This document shows, piece after piece, positions 1 to 9,567 of a DNA stretch of 64,000 nt. The stretch is from Rubripirellula lacrimiformis. GTDB lineage: Bacteria > Planctomycetota > Planctomycetia > Pirellulales > Pirellulaceae. The notes beneath the pieces are model-generated. The model was not told the origin of the DNA. It was given only the letters and a program-made list of their open reading frames with translations, and made no database searches. The stretch spans positions 7,130,001 to 7,194,000 of the forward strand of contig NZ_CP036525.1 of the NCBI RefSeq assembly GCF_007741535.1, in the 5' to 3' direction. A program made the position numbers and the translations under genes. Each line of letters begins with the position of its first letter. Positions within the stretch are counted from its first letter, which is position 1.

Positions 1-1
1 T

Positions 2-118
2 CCTTGGCCAGGCGAAGACGACTTTCACGAGGTCGTCTTCGAACGCTACGCCGCTCGCGGTGCACTGCTGTTGATGTTCTGTGGCCCGAACGACATTCGG
101 CTGTACCGCAAAACCTGA
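2..118 (+). CDS. C-terminal fragment of an upstream gene (partial)
   Basis: An open frame enters from the left edge of the window and stops at TGA 116-118, giving 38 residues that end in GPNDIRLYRKT. The composition looks like real protein (a hydrophobic strand GALLLMF followed by a polar tail), whereas the longer overlapping frames are arginine-rich and look like shadows. No family can be named from so short a piece. The call rests only on reading-frame quality at the edge. Confidence 0.4.
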   Translation, partial: PWPGEDDFHEVVFERYAARGALLLMFCGPNDIRLYRKT

Positions 119-258
119 CGTCGATGAAAGCGATCCGCCAGAGCCAGCGAGCAGATCGGCGAGGCCGTCTGTGGGCGGCTCAGCCGAGGAGATCAAGATT
201 GCGTCAGTCATCGCTATCCGTGAGGCCCGCTCGGCGGCTAAGCCGGCCGTTCTCGTCA

Positions 259-338
259 GCGGCCGGGAATCCCCCAATGCCCGTGGCCTCACGGCCAGCG
301 GATCACTAGGGTCGCTGAAAGTTCGACTAAATCGACAA
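259..338 (-). repeat. Copy 1 of dispersed MITE-like repeat (partial)
   Basis: Read on the minus strand this is a diverged, truncated copy of the element complete at 34049-34164. It keeps the terminal TTGTCGATTTAGTCGAAC, the internal ATCCGCTGGCCG and GGGGGATTCCCGGCCGCT blocks, and then loses similarity. It lies in the non-coding space between the left-edge gene fragment and the RidA-like gene. The rest of 119-384 shows nothing recognisable. Confidence 0.7.
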
Positions 339-384
339 GCCGTTGGCGAATTTCGCAACCTTCAATTCACCGCTTGCGTGCGAA

Positions 385-849
385 TTAAACTTCGACTTCG
401 AAGATCGCTTCGATTTCGACGGCGATTCCACCGGGCAGGGCGTTGGTGCCCAGGGCGCTGCGGGCTGCGACACCGTTTTCTTCGCCAAAGACGTCGCGGA
501 ATAGTTCGCTGCATCCGTTGATCACGGCGGGTTGCTGATCAAATCGGTCGGTACAACGGACCAATCCCAGCAGCTTTACCAGACGCTTGACCTTGTCCAG
601 GCTGCCGAGATTGGTTTGCAGAGTCGCCAGCATTCCCAAGCCGGTGATGCGAGCGGCCTCGTACCCGGCTTCCACATCCATGTCCAAACCCAGTCGACCG
701 GTGATCAGCTTTTTGTCGGCTTTCAGCGGGCCGTGGCCGGACAGGTACGCCATGTTGCCGGCGATCACGATCGGCTTGTACACGCCAACCGGTTTCGGGG
801 ACGGCGGCAATTCCAACTTCAGTTCGATCAATTTAGCTTCGGCGCTCAT
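385..849 (-). CDS. RidA/YjgF/UK114-family protein
   Basis: This 154-residue protein is a full-length member of the Rid (YjgF/YER057c/UK114) superfamily. RidA proper hydrolyses reactive enamine/imine intermediates released by PLP enzymes, and other subfamilies have different or unknown substrates. Visible support is the small one-domain length, the N-terminal strand followed by AYLSGHGPL, and the C-terminal strand GGIAVEIEAIFEVEV, where the usual family ending is VEIEAIA. The ATG at 849 is preferred over the TTG just before it because GGAG lies at ribosome-binding distance upstream. It stands alone on the minus strand, divergent from the gene at 989. The family is clear; the exact substrate class is not. 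Confidence 0.85.
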   Translation of the reverse strand: MSAEAKLIELKLELPPSPKPVGVYKPIVIAGNMAYLSGHGPLKADKKLITGRLGLDMDVEAGYEAARITGLGMLATLQTNLGSLDKVKRLVKLLGLVRCTDRFDQQPAVINGCSELFRDVFGEENGVAARSALGTNALPGGIAVEIEAIFEVEV

Positions 850-988
850 CAAAAACTTCTCCGTGGGGAAAACCTAGAATCCGCAAAACGTAAGCCACCG
901 GCGAGGGTTTGAAAACGATAGGATCAAACAAATCGGGGCCAACCCGGTTGCGATCGGTTTCCTAAAACTCGTTGGAAGGAAGACAAAA

Positions 989-2170
989 ATGTGCTCGCCC
1001 GTTCAGTTCTCGCTGTTTGGATTTCAGGTCGCCCCGCTGGGGTCGTCGCAAATCGCGTCGGTGGCCGCCGTTGCCCTGGCTCTGTTTGTGTCGGCGCCCA
1101 ACCCGGTGTCCGCTGCCGACCACTATGGTTTGACGCCCGGTCCGGTGGAACTCCAGTCGCTTGGCCCGATCACTTTCGCCGGCAAAGGTGTGTTGCTGGT
1201 CGGCGATCCGAAAGCCGCCACGGTCTACGCGATCGCGATCGCCCCGGACGCTTCGGCAACGACCAACGCCGCTGCGAATCCCAAGGACGCCGCAAAGCTA
1301 GAAATCGCTGATATCCGCCGGGCCATTGGCGATGCGGTGCGATCCAACGGCAGTGACATTACGATCGGCGACTTGGCCGTCGATCCCGATTCAGGAACCA
1401 TCATCGTTTCGGCCGAAGGAAAAGGTCGTCGACACCTGTCGCGAATCCGCCATGATGGCACGGTCCAGATGATCAATCTCAGCAAGGTCGAACATGCCCG
1501 CAAACAATTGCCCAATCCGCCAGCCGACAAACTGACCGGCGAAGGTCGACGCCAAAAGAATCTGCGTCTGGAATCGATCACCGACATCGCCTTCTTTGAC
1601 GGCAAGGTCATGGTGTCAGGTATCTCGGCCGATGAATCCCCATCGAACGTGATGGAGTTTTCGTTTCCGTTTTCGGACAACAGCGTCGTCACCAATGTCC
1701 AGATTTATCACGCGGCTCATGGACGCGTCGAAGAACCTGCGATCCGCACTTTCATCCCAATGACGATCGATGGTTTGCCAACCTTGTTGGCGGGGTTCAC
1801 GTGCACACCACTGGTCCGGTTCCCAATCGATAGCCTAGGCGGCAAAGACACGGTCCGGGGCACAACCGTTGCCGAACTGGGCAACTGGAACAGCCCGATC
1901 GATTTGATCGCCTACGAAAAAGACGGCCAGACCAATTTGTTGATGAGCAACACGGCCCGTGGAGTCATGAAGATCAGCACCGACCAAATCCAAAACGCGC
2001 CGGGATTGACCGAGCGGGTTGGTGGCGGTGGCACCGCCGGACAAGCCTTCGAAACAATCGACGCGTTTGACGGCGTGACGCAGATGGACAAGTTTTCCGA
2101 TTCGCAAGCCATCGCGATCATTGGCAAGGAAGGCGAAACGCAGAAATTGGTCGTGATGGATCTGCCGTAG
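989..2170 (+). CDS. Secreted protein of unknown function, possible beta-propeller
   Basis: The 393-residue protein starts at ATG 989 behind GGAAGG. It has a hydrophobic N-terminal segment ending in VSAADH, a plausible signal peptidase site near residue 43. The mature part has repeated short strands such as ITIGDLAVDPDSGTIIVSAEGKG and TDIAFFDGKVMVSGISADE, which resemble propeller blades (a value read out per blade), but I cannot assign a named family. It would act outside the cytoplasm. It converges with the gene ending at 2198 (27 bp apart). Function unknown. Confidence 0.75.
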   Translation: MCSPVQFSLFGFQVAPLGSSQIASVAAVALALFVSAPNPVSAADHYGLTPGPVELQSLGPITFAGKGVLLVGDPKAATVYAIAIAPDASATTNAAANPKDAAKLEIADIRRAIGDAVRSNGSDITIGDLAVDPDSGTIIVSAEGKGRRHLSRIRHDGTVQMINLSKVEHARKQLPNPPADKLTGEGRRQKNLRLESITDIAFFDGKVMVSGISADESPSNVMEFSFPFSDNSVVTNVQIYHAAHGRVEEPAIRTFIPMTIDGLPTLLAGFTCTPLVRFPIDSLGGKDTVRGTTVAELGNWNSPIDLIAYEKDGQTNLLMSNTARGVMKISTDQIQNAPGLTERVGGGGTAGQAFETIDAFDGVTQMDKFSDSQAIAIIGKEGETQKLVVMDLP

Positions 2171-2197
2171 TCGATCCTTCGCGAACTCAATTGCGGT

Positions 2198-3484
2198 TCA
2201 CTTTGCAGCGAATGGGATCGTTTGGCCATCGACCAAACGATCCGATTGGATCGAGATATCAGCGGCACTGCCGGCGCCGGCGATCTGGCAAGTCAAGCTT
2301 TCGCCCGGCAACAGTCCTTTCAACGATTGTGCACAACGTTTGCCCGCGACGCTGACGTAGGCGTCGTGGTACATCGGTGCGACGCCGCGATTGGTGACCG
2401 TCATACGCCAATCGTCACCGTTGGTGCTGCACTGATCGATTTCAATCCGATACCCGGTCGCCATGCCGGCTTCGGCAATCCGGTTCATTTCCTGGTAACG
2501 GGGCTGATCGTTGCCAATCATGAACGAAACATGAAAATCCTTGGCCATGTCTTCGAACGAACGACCGTTGGGGCCCGCTTTCGACAAGGCGTTCTTTTGG
2601 TCACGCCGGTTGTAATAACTGAACTCGCCCCCGCCCGGTGATCGTTTCCAACGATCGATCTTTAGGAACTGCCAGTTCCGTGCATTGACCTTCGCATGTT
2701 GTTTGCACAGGAACGAATCATCGAACACGCCAAAGTCGATCTCCAGCAGTTGGGGTTGTTCTTCGAACGGCGAATAATCACCATCGGCCGAATCGACAGA
2801 GATCATCCACGGGGTCTGCTTGAACGACGACGCCAGATGATTCAAAAACCGGGTTTGAAAAGCTTTGCTTGGAAAAGTTTCGCCAAGCCCGCGGGGCCCA
2901 TCGTAGATGTGGTATTCGCCCCACAAACCGAATCCTGTCTGCAGGTAGGCCAAGCGTGGATCGCGATCGTATCGGTCGGCGAATCGAGAATAGAAATCGA
3001 TCACAAACGCTTCGACTGCGGGATGGGACCAGTCCACAAATCCCGTTGACTTGCCTTCGGACTTGGCTGTCACGCCACGATAGCCGGGCTGCTTGGTGAG
3101 CGACTCGGGCACTGCGGCCGGTTTGCCGGGATAGACAAAATAGAACCGCAGGATGGCTTGATGCTGGCGCGATGCGATCTGGTCCAACAGATTGTCAACT
3201 TCGGCCCATCGGTAGCTGCCGTCGGCGCCGACGATGTCGTTGTACCGGACGTAGCGATATTCCAACTGGATGGCGTCGCTGGTGGCCTTGTCGTTGTCAT
3301 TCCAAAGCACGATGCCAGTCCACGGGGCGACTCGATCAATCTGGTGATCCAACGCAACCGGCCGCCAAGCTGCGGTGGCGCCCTGGGCCAACAGCGGACG
3401 GGACGAAAGATTTGCGGCCGCCCCCATGGTGGCACAGCAAAATACGCCCAGGCAAAGTCGGGCCAGGATCGGATGGGTTGGCAT
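2198..3484 (-). CDS. Secreted DUF4832-type TIM-barrel protein
   Basis: This 428-residue protein has an N-terminal signal segment (GVFCCATMGAAANL). A barrel-like region follows with YRWAEVDNLLDQIASRQHQAILRF and GLWGEYHIY, reminiscent of glycoside-hydrolase A folds. Around residues 260-425 come FDDSFL, IGNDQPRY and MTVTNRGVAPMYHDAYV, which fit the DUF4832 pattern of a C-terminal beta domain. Such proteins are suspected carbohydrate-active enzymes, but no substrate can be inferred here. ATG 3484 has GAAAG upstream. The gene is followed on the same strand by nothing closely coupled. Family assignment is by motif memory. Confidence 0.65.
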   Translation of the reverse strand: MPTHPILARLCLGVFCCATMGAAANLSSRPLLAQGATAAWRPVALDHQIDRVAPWTGIVLWNDNDKATSDAIQLEYRYVRYNDIVGADGSYRWAEVDNLLDQIASRQHQAILRFYFVYPGKPAAVPESLTKQPGYRGVTAKSEGKSTGFVDWSHPAVEAFVIDFYSRFADRYDRDPRLAYLQTGFGLWGEYHIYDGPRGLGETFPSKAFQTRFLNHLASSFKQTPWMISVDSADGDYSPFEEQPQLLEIDFGVFDDSFLCKQHAKVNARNWQFLKIDRWKRSPGGGEFSYYNRRDQKNALSKAGPNGRSFEDMAKDFHVSFMIGNDQPRYQEMNRIAEAGMATGYRIEIDQCSTNGDDWRMTVTNRGVAPMYHDAYVSVAGKRCAQSLKGLLPGESLTCQIAGAGSAADISIQSDRLVDGQTIPFAAK

Positions 3485-3619
3485 GATCGATGTCTTTCAG
3501 CGGGATCCAGAAATGGCGTTGATGGTTCGCCGCCGAACCGACCGCGCACCGGCCGCCATGCAATTGACGACGCGTCCGATCATACCCGGTCGTCAAGGAC
3601 GTCGCGGACGACAGCGATG

Positions 3620-4906
3620 CTAGGGCAGTTCGGGCATCGATGGCGGGGCCGGTGGCTTGGGCTGCCAAAGGTCTTCGACTTCCTGGCCGCCTGCATTGCA
3701 ACGAACCAACAGGTAGACGCCGCCCACCATCGCCCAGAAAAGAGTCAGGCTGACGACGGTCGGAAACTTGTGACACCAGAATTGAACCGCCTCGACGGTT
3801 TGTGGGGGGCCGCCCACCGTTTCGATCATCGCCACGCAAAGCAGCTCGCTAGCCCAGGCAACTCCTGATGCCATCGCAGCCACGATGACCAACATGACCA
3901 ACGAAACCAGCCCATACGAAATCCAATGCAGCGGACGCCGATAGAAATATTCGTAACCTCGGCTCAACGCATCCAGCGGATCCGAATCAGCTTCGTTGGC
4001 GATCGCCGCCCAAGCCAGTGGGACCGCGATCAAAGAACCGAACAACAATAGCCCACCGGGGATCGCCACCAGTGTCGCAATCAATCCCATCGCCCAGCCC
4101 ACCGCGGCGGGCCCCGTGACGACTCGCGCGATCGCCCCGATGACAATCAACCCGACACCGATCAACCCGATGCAAAGCACCGGCACCAAAGCCGACAACC
4201 ACGCAGCCGGTGTGCGGGCGATGACGTGCCGAGACATCATCGCATTGCCAGCCATGGTCCGCCCGGCGGTCAACAATGCGCCTTGGCGTGTTAGCCACAG
4301 CACCGGTGGCACCCAAACCAACAACGTCCACAGGATCGCGACGCCCGACCAACCCCCCCCTAAGCGGTCAGAGTTCCAGTAAATCGATGTGGGCGACAAC
4401 GTGACGAAATACGATTCCAGTTCCGCCAACGGACTGGTCAAGATCGGTGGCGGCAAGATCTGCGGTGGCAAACGGTCCGCGTCCACCAACGGTTCGGAGC
4501 CAAACAAAAACCACATCCCGAGGAAATGGATCGCCATCGCCAACGCAGTCAGCGAAAGCATCGATGGCGAGGCGGCGATGCGCAGCGTTTGGCCCAAACG
4601 AACCCAGGGGAACACGTCGACCCAGTCGCGGACGCGGGCCAGCAAACCGGTTTCCAAATCGTATCCACGGTGCCCCTGATCGTCGCTGTCGCTGCCGGAC
4701 GGTGAATTCCCGGATGTTGAATCCCCGGACGGTGAATTCCCGGATGTTGATTCGCCAGCCCCTGAATCAACGGGGCGACCGGGATCGGCATCACGGCGGC
4801 CAGCACCATCCGCACCCGAATCGGCGGCGCCAGATTGGTGGGCCGTGGAATCGGGGCCGTCAGTCGGTGTGTCGTTGGGAGTGTCGTTGGACAAGGGATC
4901 GGTCAT
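3620..4906 (-). CDS. Multi-pass membrane protein with low-complexity N-terminus
   Basis: From ATG 4906 the protein has 428 residues; an in-frame ATG at 4921 is the alternative. The open frame continues further upstream, but that would overlap the divergent sigma-factor start, so it is not used. Residues 1-75 are an acidic Ser/Gly/Pro/Asp linker containing a short repeat (SGNSPSGDSTSGNSPSG, encoded by a DNA direct repeat near 4700-4755). Six or more hydrophobic segments follow, such as LVPVLCIGLIGVGLIVIGAI and LIATLVAIPGGLLLF. The C-terminus is proline-rich (PKPPAPPSMPELP). The function is not recognised. It is divergent from the sigma-factor gene at 5179, so the two could share control. Confidence 0.75.
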   Translation of the reverse strand: MTDPLSNDTPNDTPTDGPDSTAHQSGAADSGADGAGRRDADPGRPVDSGAGESTSGNSPSGDSTSGNSPSGSDSDDQGHRGYDLETGLLARVRDWVDVFPWVRLGQTLRIAASPSMLSLTALAMAIHFLGMWFLFGSEPLVDADRLPPQILPPPILTSPLAELESYFVTLSPTSIYWNSDRLGGGWSGVAILWTLLVWVPPVLWLTRQGALLTAGRTMAGNAMMSRHVIARTPAAWLSALVPVLCIGLIGVGLIVIGAIARVVTGPAAVGWAMGLIATLVAIPGGLLLFGSLIAVPLAWAAIANEADSDPLDALSRGYEYFYRRPLHWISYGLVSLVMLVIVAAMASGVAWASELLCVAMIETVGGPPQTVEAVQFWCHKFPTVVSLTLFWAMVGGVYLLVRCNAGGQEVEDLWQPKPPAPPSMPELP

Positions 4907-5178
4907 TGGCGTGGCATGCATTCGGTCCAGAACGGGCTTGGCGGGGCGCGCGACATCGTTTTCGCCCGCGTTGCCTGCACCGTCGGTCGTGTCAAATCCT
5001 ATCCGAACCCGGCCAGCGATGTGAATGACGGATCCACCGGCTTCCATCCCGACACCGGGGGCCGTCGCCGCAGGATGTATTTTCCAAATCAACGCCACCC
5101 GGCTAGATTGGATAAGCAGGAAGTCGGTTTCGCATCTCCAGCAGCCTCTGCCCCCCCCTCGTATTTTGGTAATTCTTG

Positions 5179-5850
5179 ATGGTGTCTTCAAATGCGACGG
5201 AATCCAACGAGGCCGATGCCTACTTGGTCCAGCGGATTCGCGAGGGTGACGCGGACGCCTGGCAAACGCTGATCGAGCGGTTCGAAGGCAGATTATTGGC
5301 CTTCACCGACAGCCGAATTCGAAATCGGGCCAGCAGCGAAGACATCGTTCAAGAAGCATTCGTGGGCTTTTTGATCAGTTTGCCCAATTACGACGGCAAT
5401 CGCCCATTGGAAAGCTATCTGTTTTCGATCTGTGCGTACAAGTTGACCGACCACTTGCGGCGGGAAGGCCGACGCCCATCGATCCAAATGCACCACCGGG
5501 GCAGCAGCGGCGGCGACCGGATGATGGAACCGCCCGGGAGCGATCGCGTGGCCAGCTCCATCGCTCGCAGCGTCGAACGCAAAGCGATCGAAGAGACCGC
5601 CGTCCGAGACGCGATCGCTGAACAGATCCAGCGTTGGAAAGACGGCGATGGATGGACCAAACTCAAAGCGATCGAACTGCTGTTCGTCGTCGGCAAAGCC
5701 AACAAGCAAGTCGCCGAAGCCACCGGGCTAACCGAACAACAGATCGCCAACTACAAGAGCGACTTTCAGATTCGGCTGCGAGCGATCATCAAACGCATGG
5801 ACCTGGACGAGGGCGTGTTTCCGGAACTAGCCGAACCACAGGCCGACTGA
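5179..5850 (+). CDS. ECF-like sigma-70 family RNA polymerase sigma factor
   Basis: This 223-residue protein carries a sigma region 2 signature: DAYLVQRIREGDADAWQTLIERFEGRLLAF, then SSEDIVQEAFVGFLISLPNYDG and LESYLFSICAYKLTDHLRR. The C-terminal part (ELLFVVGKANKQVAEATGLTEQQIANYKSDF) resembles region 4 with a helix-turn-helix. It should direct RNA polymerase to an unknown regulon. ATG 5179 is chosen over TTG 5176. The stop is followed by a short direct repeat (5832-5878) that repeats the coding sequence around the stop codon. It converges on the CHAT-like gene 58 bp away and is divergent from the membrane protein at 4906. No anti-sigma gene is adjacent. Confidence 0.85.
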   Translation: MVSSNATESNEADAYLVQRIREGDADAWQTLIERFEGRLLAFTDSRIRNRASSEDIVQEAFVGFLISLPNYDGNRPLESYLFSICAYKLTDHLRREGRRPSIQMHHRGSSGGDRMMEPPGSDRVASSIARSVERKAIEETAVRDAIAEQIQRWKDGDGWTKLKAIELLFVVGKANKQVAEATGLTEQQIANYKSDFQIRLRAIIKRMDLDEGVFPELAEPQAD

Positions 5851-5908
5851 AGAACAGGCCGACTGAACCACAGGCCGGCGGCCCTACACCCCGACCGAGT
5901 CCTGCGTT

Positions 5909-8900
5909 CTACGGAGCATCCGGCTGGATCGCTTCGGCAACCGGTGCAGCGGGGTCCTCCATGGCGGCCGCATCAGGGATTGCGGCATCCGGCATCGCGG
6001 CGTCTGGGATCGCGGCGTCTGGGATCGCGGCGTCGGCGGCAGGCATTTCGGCTGCCCCGTTTCCCACACGTTGGTTCCCTGCGGGTTGGTTCTCGGTCGA
6101 CGGTGCCGTCGGTGCTTCGGCTGCCTTGGGCATCGGCGGTGACGAAATCAGATAACCGCTCCAGAACAACGGTTGGTCGCCGGTGACACCTTCGCGGTCG
6201 TGTTCGGCTTGCATCAGCAGTGGTTCGCCGGTCGGATCCAGTTCGCGTTGCCGCAGCAGTTCTCGGGACCGGCCCCAGGCATGGTTCATGCCCGTGAACG
6301 GCAGTTCCTGCAGAAACTCTCGCAACAGCGCCGCCGACGATTCACCGCCCACAGCCCATCGCGACAGCAACACACTGCGGACCCCGGCGGCGTGCAGACC
6401 GCACAGCGTCATGAAGATCTCGTCGCCCGTTCCCATCTTCCCGACATCCACCGACGTTCGCATCCCGAACAACACCACGCTACGTGGGGCCGCCAACGGA
6501 AATCGCAACCATGCCGCCGTCGTCGAATAGGGCGACGAGGAATCGTACGAGGCCAGCGACATCGCCAGCGGTGCCTTCAAGTTTGCCGGGTTTGCCGATG
6601 CGACCACCAAGTGCCCAACCCGTTCGCCCAACAGGGCGGTGGGTACACTGAGCGATTCGGGCAATCGAATCGATTCAGCTGCCGATTCGATGACGGATTC
6701 AAAGATCGATTCATTCAGGTCTTTATCACGAGGTGCAAAGAACTTGTCCGAAGTGATCCCCACAACGCGACTGGACGGTGGCATCGCAGACGGCTTCATT
6801 CCCATACCGGGTGTGGGGGCGTACCGGATTTGAAACGTATCGGCCCACATCGGAGAATCTTCCGCTTCGCTGGGGAACAGTTCCATCGGCAGGTACCAAA
6901 GCGGTCCATCCAGCACCAGGATCAGGTGATCGAAACGATCCGCGGTGACCAGAGTGTTGTCGGGGAACAACCGATCGCGAATCGAAAGCGCGGCCTTCTT
7001 CCAAGCGTCGTCTTCGGGCAATCGCTTGCCACGCGACTTGCCGACACCGATGCCCATCAACAATCGACCGATTTCGCCCGACAATCTGGAACTGCCCGCG
7101 ACGTTCCACATCACGGTTTCCCCATCGCCCGACAACGTGCCATAAAGTCGATTGCCGACGGATGTGAACGTGACCAGCCCGGTCCGCGGCGGCAACTTGG
7201 CGATTGGCAGCTTGGCATCCAATTGGGGCACGACCATCTGTGGCAATCGAACTCGCGAGAGCGCCACGGACAAAGCTTTGGATTCCAACGTTTCCACCAT
7301 CTGTGGATTGGGGTCACCGCCGATCAGCGCCCCGGCACGCAATTCGGCCATCAAGGGTCCCGCCGCTGCTCGGATCTCGGCGACGTCGGCCGCCTGATCG
7401 AGATCGTCGTTGCCAGCGATCGCTCGCGCCCGCGCGATTCGGCCTCCGATGGGCAGCCGATCGACGAAACGCGCCGCCAACATCGAATCGCAAGCCAGCA
7501 AAAGTTCTTCGGCGTATCCACCCACGGCGGCCAAGTTGATGCGTGCTTGGTGTGACGCCGATCGGTCCACGATGACGCCTGCCAACGCATCGACGGCGTC
7601 ACGTCGCCAAACGTCGATCGTCGGTTCGTCGCTGTAAGCTTCCAACCATTGGGATCCCGTCGTGCCGCCAACCGAGTTGCCGATCGCTTGACGAATCAAT
7701 CCCAACTGATAGATCCGCGGCATCGAAATCAGAATCTGTTTTCGGTCGCGATGATTCAACGCAAAGGATTCGATCTTGGCCAACGACAGTTCTAAATCGC
7801 CGGATTGATTGCCACCAAAGGATGCACCACGGGCTGCGGCGATCCGGGCGGCCACGTATGCCCCATAGGCTTCCAAACGCGGCTGGATGACGTCACGTCG
7901 CGATAGCAAGCCACTGGCCTGCGACAACAGACCCGACGCATCGTCGATGCTGCCGGCGGTTACCGCCGCGTCGGCGGCGGCGATCAAACAATGCAACGTC
8001 CCCAAACGCGATTGTCGGCTCAGGGCGCCTGCCGCGACGGTCGCCATCTTGGCCACGCCGGCGGCCCGGTCCGCGCTGGCACAACCGGCTGCCAACTGCA
8101 TTGCCTCGCCAATCCATTCGGGTTGTTCGGTGACTGCGGCCGCGTTCGCCACGTTGGCCGCGATCGCGATCACAGCATCGGGTTGGCTAGACGCCGCCAT
8201 CGTCGACGCTTGGCACTGCAATGCAATCGCCGACAACGGGTGAACCCCACCGACAACTGCCGAGCGGTTTGCTTCACTAAGAACGCTTTTTTCATTGTGC
8301 TTGGCAAAGTATCCCGCGGTCCGCATCGAACCGATCAGGGATCTTGCAACCGGAATGTTCAGGTCTCGCGGGAACTTGATCGCATCGACCAAGGTGGCGG
8401 CAACCGCATCGTCGTCGGCCAGTGGCCCCATGATGATCCGCCGCCGATGGGATGCCACCGCGACACCGCGCATGATTTCGACGATGTCCATGGGCCGCAA
8501 ATTCAGTTCTTCGATCCTGCCGCCGGCAACCAGGTCGGCTTCGGTCAACTGTTTGCCCGAGGTGAACATGATCCGCTGGGACGTCGGAATTAAATTGACA
8601 GCAGCCGCTTCGGGCCACAACCAATTGGGTTTGGTTCGTTGCACGTTTGCCTGAACAGAAGTCCCCCAGTCCACGCGTCCGATCCACCCGTGGTAGCGGA
8701 TCGCAATGTTGAACACTTGGTCGGTGTAGTCCCGCGACGCCGGCACATTGCCCAGGTGCCAGTAGCATTCGCCCAGCATGGCCAGGGCTGGAATGGCGTC
8801 GATCATTCGCCCATTCACATCGCGCCGTGATCCGCGCAGTGCCGCTTCGAAGGCATCGACGGCATTGGGCAGGTCCCCGCTGCGATAGACCTGAAGCGCC

Positions 8901-9163
8901 AGATAGTAGGACTGGGGTGGGTACTGGCCGGTCAGTTCGACCCCGCCCAGGGCTCCGAAATTGCCAAGCCCGCCGCCTTGGCCGCGGGCGGTGTCCGGGG
9001 TGGACATCATCAGCGTCCAACTGGCAACCAGGATTCCAAGCCAAGCAAAGACGTGCGGCCGCGAACAACCACTCAGCGAACAACCTGTCGCCCAACGATC
9101 GACGGTCGGTGGCATGATTCGGCGAAAACCGCGATGATGCGGGCAGCGGAAGAAGGAAAACAT
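5909..9163 (-). CDS. Large secreted CHAT-domain-like protein with TPR-like region
   Basis: The 1084-residue protein (ATG 9163; ATG 9115 is also possible, and the frame opens at a TTG upstream) has a hydrophobic N-terminal segment, VFAWLGILVASWTLMM, consistent with export. Residues about 60-130 include a TPR-like stretch (SYYLALQVYRSGDLPNAVDAFEAALRG). The C-terminal third matches the CHAT (caspase-like) fold: LYGTLSGDGETVMW, LWYLPMELFPS, DEIFMTLCGLHAAGVRSVLLSRW, ending PLFWSGYLIS. At the positions where active CHAT proteases carry HG and a Cys (usually LSACNTG), it reads VASAN and LFGMRTS, so it is probably catalytically inactive. The tail has IPDAA repeats encoded by 15-bp DNA repeats (about 5965-6045). 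Confidence 0.8.
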   Translation of the reverse strand: MFSFFRCPHHRGFRRIMPPTVDRWATGCSLSGCSRPHVFAWLGILVASWTLMMSTPDTARGQGGGLGNFGALGGVELTGQYPPQSYYLALQVYRSGDLPNAVDAFEAALRGSRRDVNGRMIDAIPALAMLGECYWHLGNVPASRDYTDQVFNIAIRYHGWIGRVDWGTSVQANVQRTKPNWLWPEAAAVNLIPTSQRIMFTSGKQLTEADLVAGGRIEELNLRPMDIVEIMRGVAVASHRRRIIMGPLADDDAVAATLVDAIKFPRDLNIPVARSLIGSMRTAGYFAKHNEKSVLSEANRSAVVGGVHPLSAIALQCQASTMAASSQPDAVIAIAANVANAAAVTEQPEWIGEAMQLAAGCASADRAAGVAKMATVAAGALSRQSRLGTLHCLIAAADAAVTAGSIDDASGLLSQASGLLSRRDVIQPRLEAYGAYVAARIAAARGASFGGNQSGDLELSLAKIESFALNHRDRKQILISMPRIYQLGLIRQAIGNSVGGTTGSQWLEAYSDEPTIDVWRRDAVDALAGVIVDRSASHQARINLAAVGGYAEELLLACDSMLAARFVDRLPIGGRIARARAIAGNDDLDQAADVAEIRAAAGPLMAELRAGALIGGDPNPQMVETLESKALSVALSRVRLPQMVVPQLDAKLPIAKLPPRTGLVTFTSVGNRLYGTLSGDGETVMWNVAGSSRLSGEIGRLLMGIGVGKSRGKRLPEDDAWKKAALSIRDRLFPDNTLVTADRFDHLILVLDGPLWYLPMELFPSEAEDSPMWADTFQIRYAPTPGMGMKPSAMPPSSRVVGITSDKFFAPRDKDLNESIFESVIESAAESIRLPESLSVPTALLGERVGHLVVASANPANLKAPLAMSLASYDSSSPYSTTAAWLRFPLAAPRSVVLFGMRTSVDVGKMGTGDEIFMTLCGLHAAGVRSVLLSRWAVGGESSAALLREFLQELPFTGMNHAWGRSRELLRQRELDPTGEPLLMQAEHDREGVTGDQPLFWSGYLISSPPMPKAAEAPTAPSTENQPAGNQRVGNGAAEMPAADAAIPDAAIPDAAMPDAAIPDAAAMEDPAAPVAEAIQPDAP

Positions 9164-9374
9164 GGGCGACGAAGCCAAAAGCTTGAGAAAAGAGAGAGTT
9201 CTTCCCTCCAATCCTAGAGGCTGCCCGAGAAAGCGGCGAATTGTTTTAGCGATCCGCGGGCAAGATTCGTGACGAACCCCGGTATCATCGGTACCCCCAT
9301 CGTGCCCAGACTCCCACCACCGGAGCCTGGAAACCGTATCCTTGGGGCCCGAAGTGGGGGGATCACAATCGCAG

Positions 9375-9403
9375 TTGACCCATTTTTCCTAAACCCGTAA
9401 CTT
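9375..9403 (+). promoter_or_regulatory. Candidate sigma-70 promoter for secA
   Basis: TTGACC (9375-9380), a 17-bp spacer and TAACTT (9398-9403) give a fair -35/-10 pair in the 356-bp gap between the CHAT-like gene and secA. It would leave a leader of about 155 nt before the secA ATG. I see no convincing riboswitch or hairpin in that leader. The call is from consensus match only. Confidence 0.4.
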
Positions 9404-9567
9404 TAGCTATCAGAACGATTTACGAGCGATTCCTGCGCGACCGAGTGGTTGCCAGCGACGGCGAACCAGAGCCGTTTTCAGGGACGAATATCTTCCAAAC
9501 GCGAGCGGACGTCGCATCCAGCGGCTTTCTGCGAGCGGCCATTTGGTGAAACCAACTTTACAGAACC

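Noticed and set aside
3620-5191. 523-codon version of the membrane protein
   Set aside because: The first 90 codons overlap the divergent sigma-factor start and its promoter region and have random composition; the ATG at 4906 (or 4921) is preferred.
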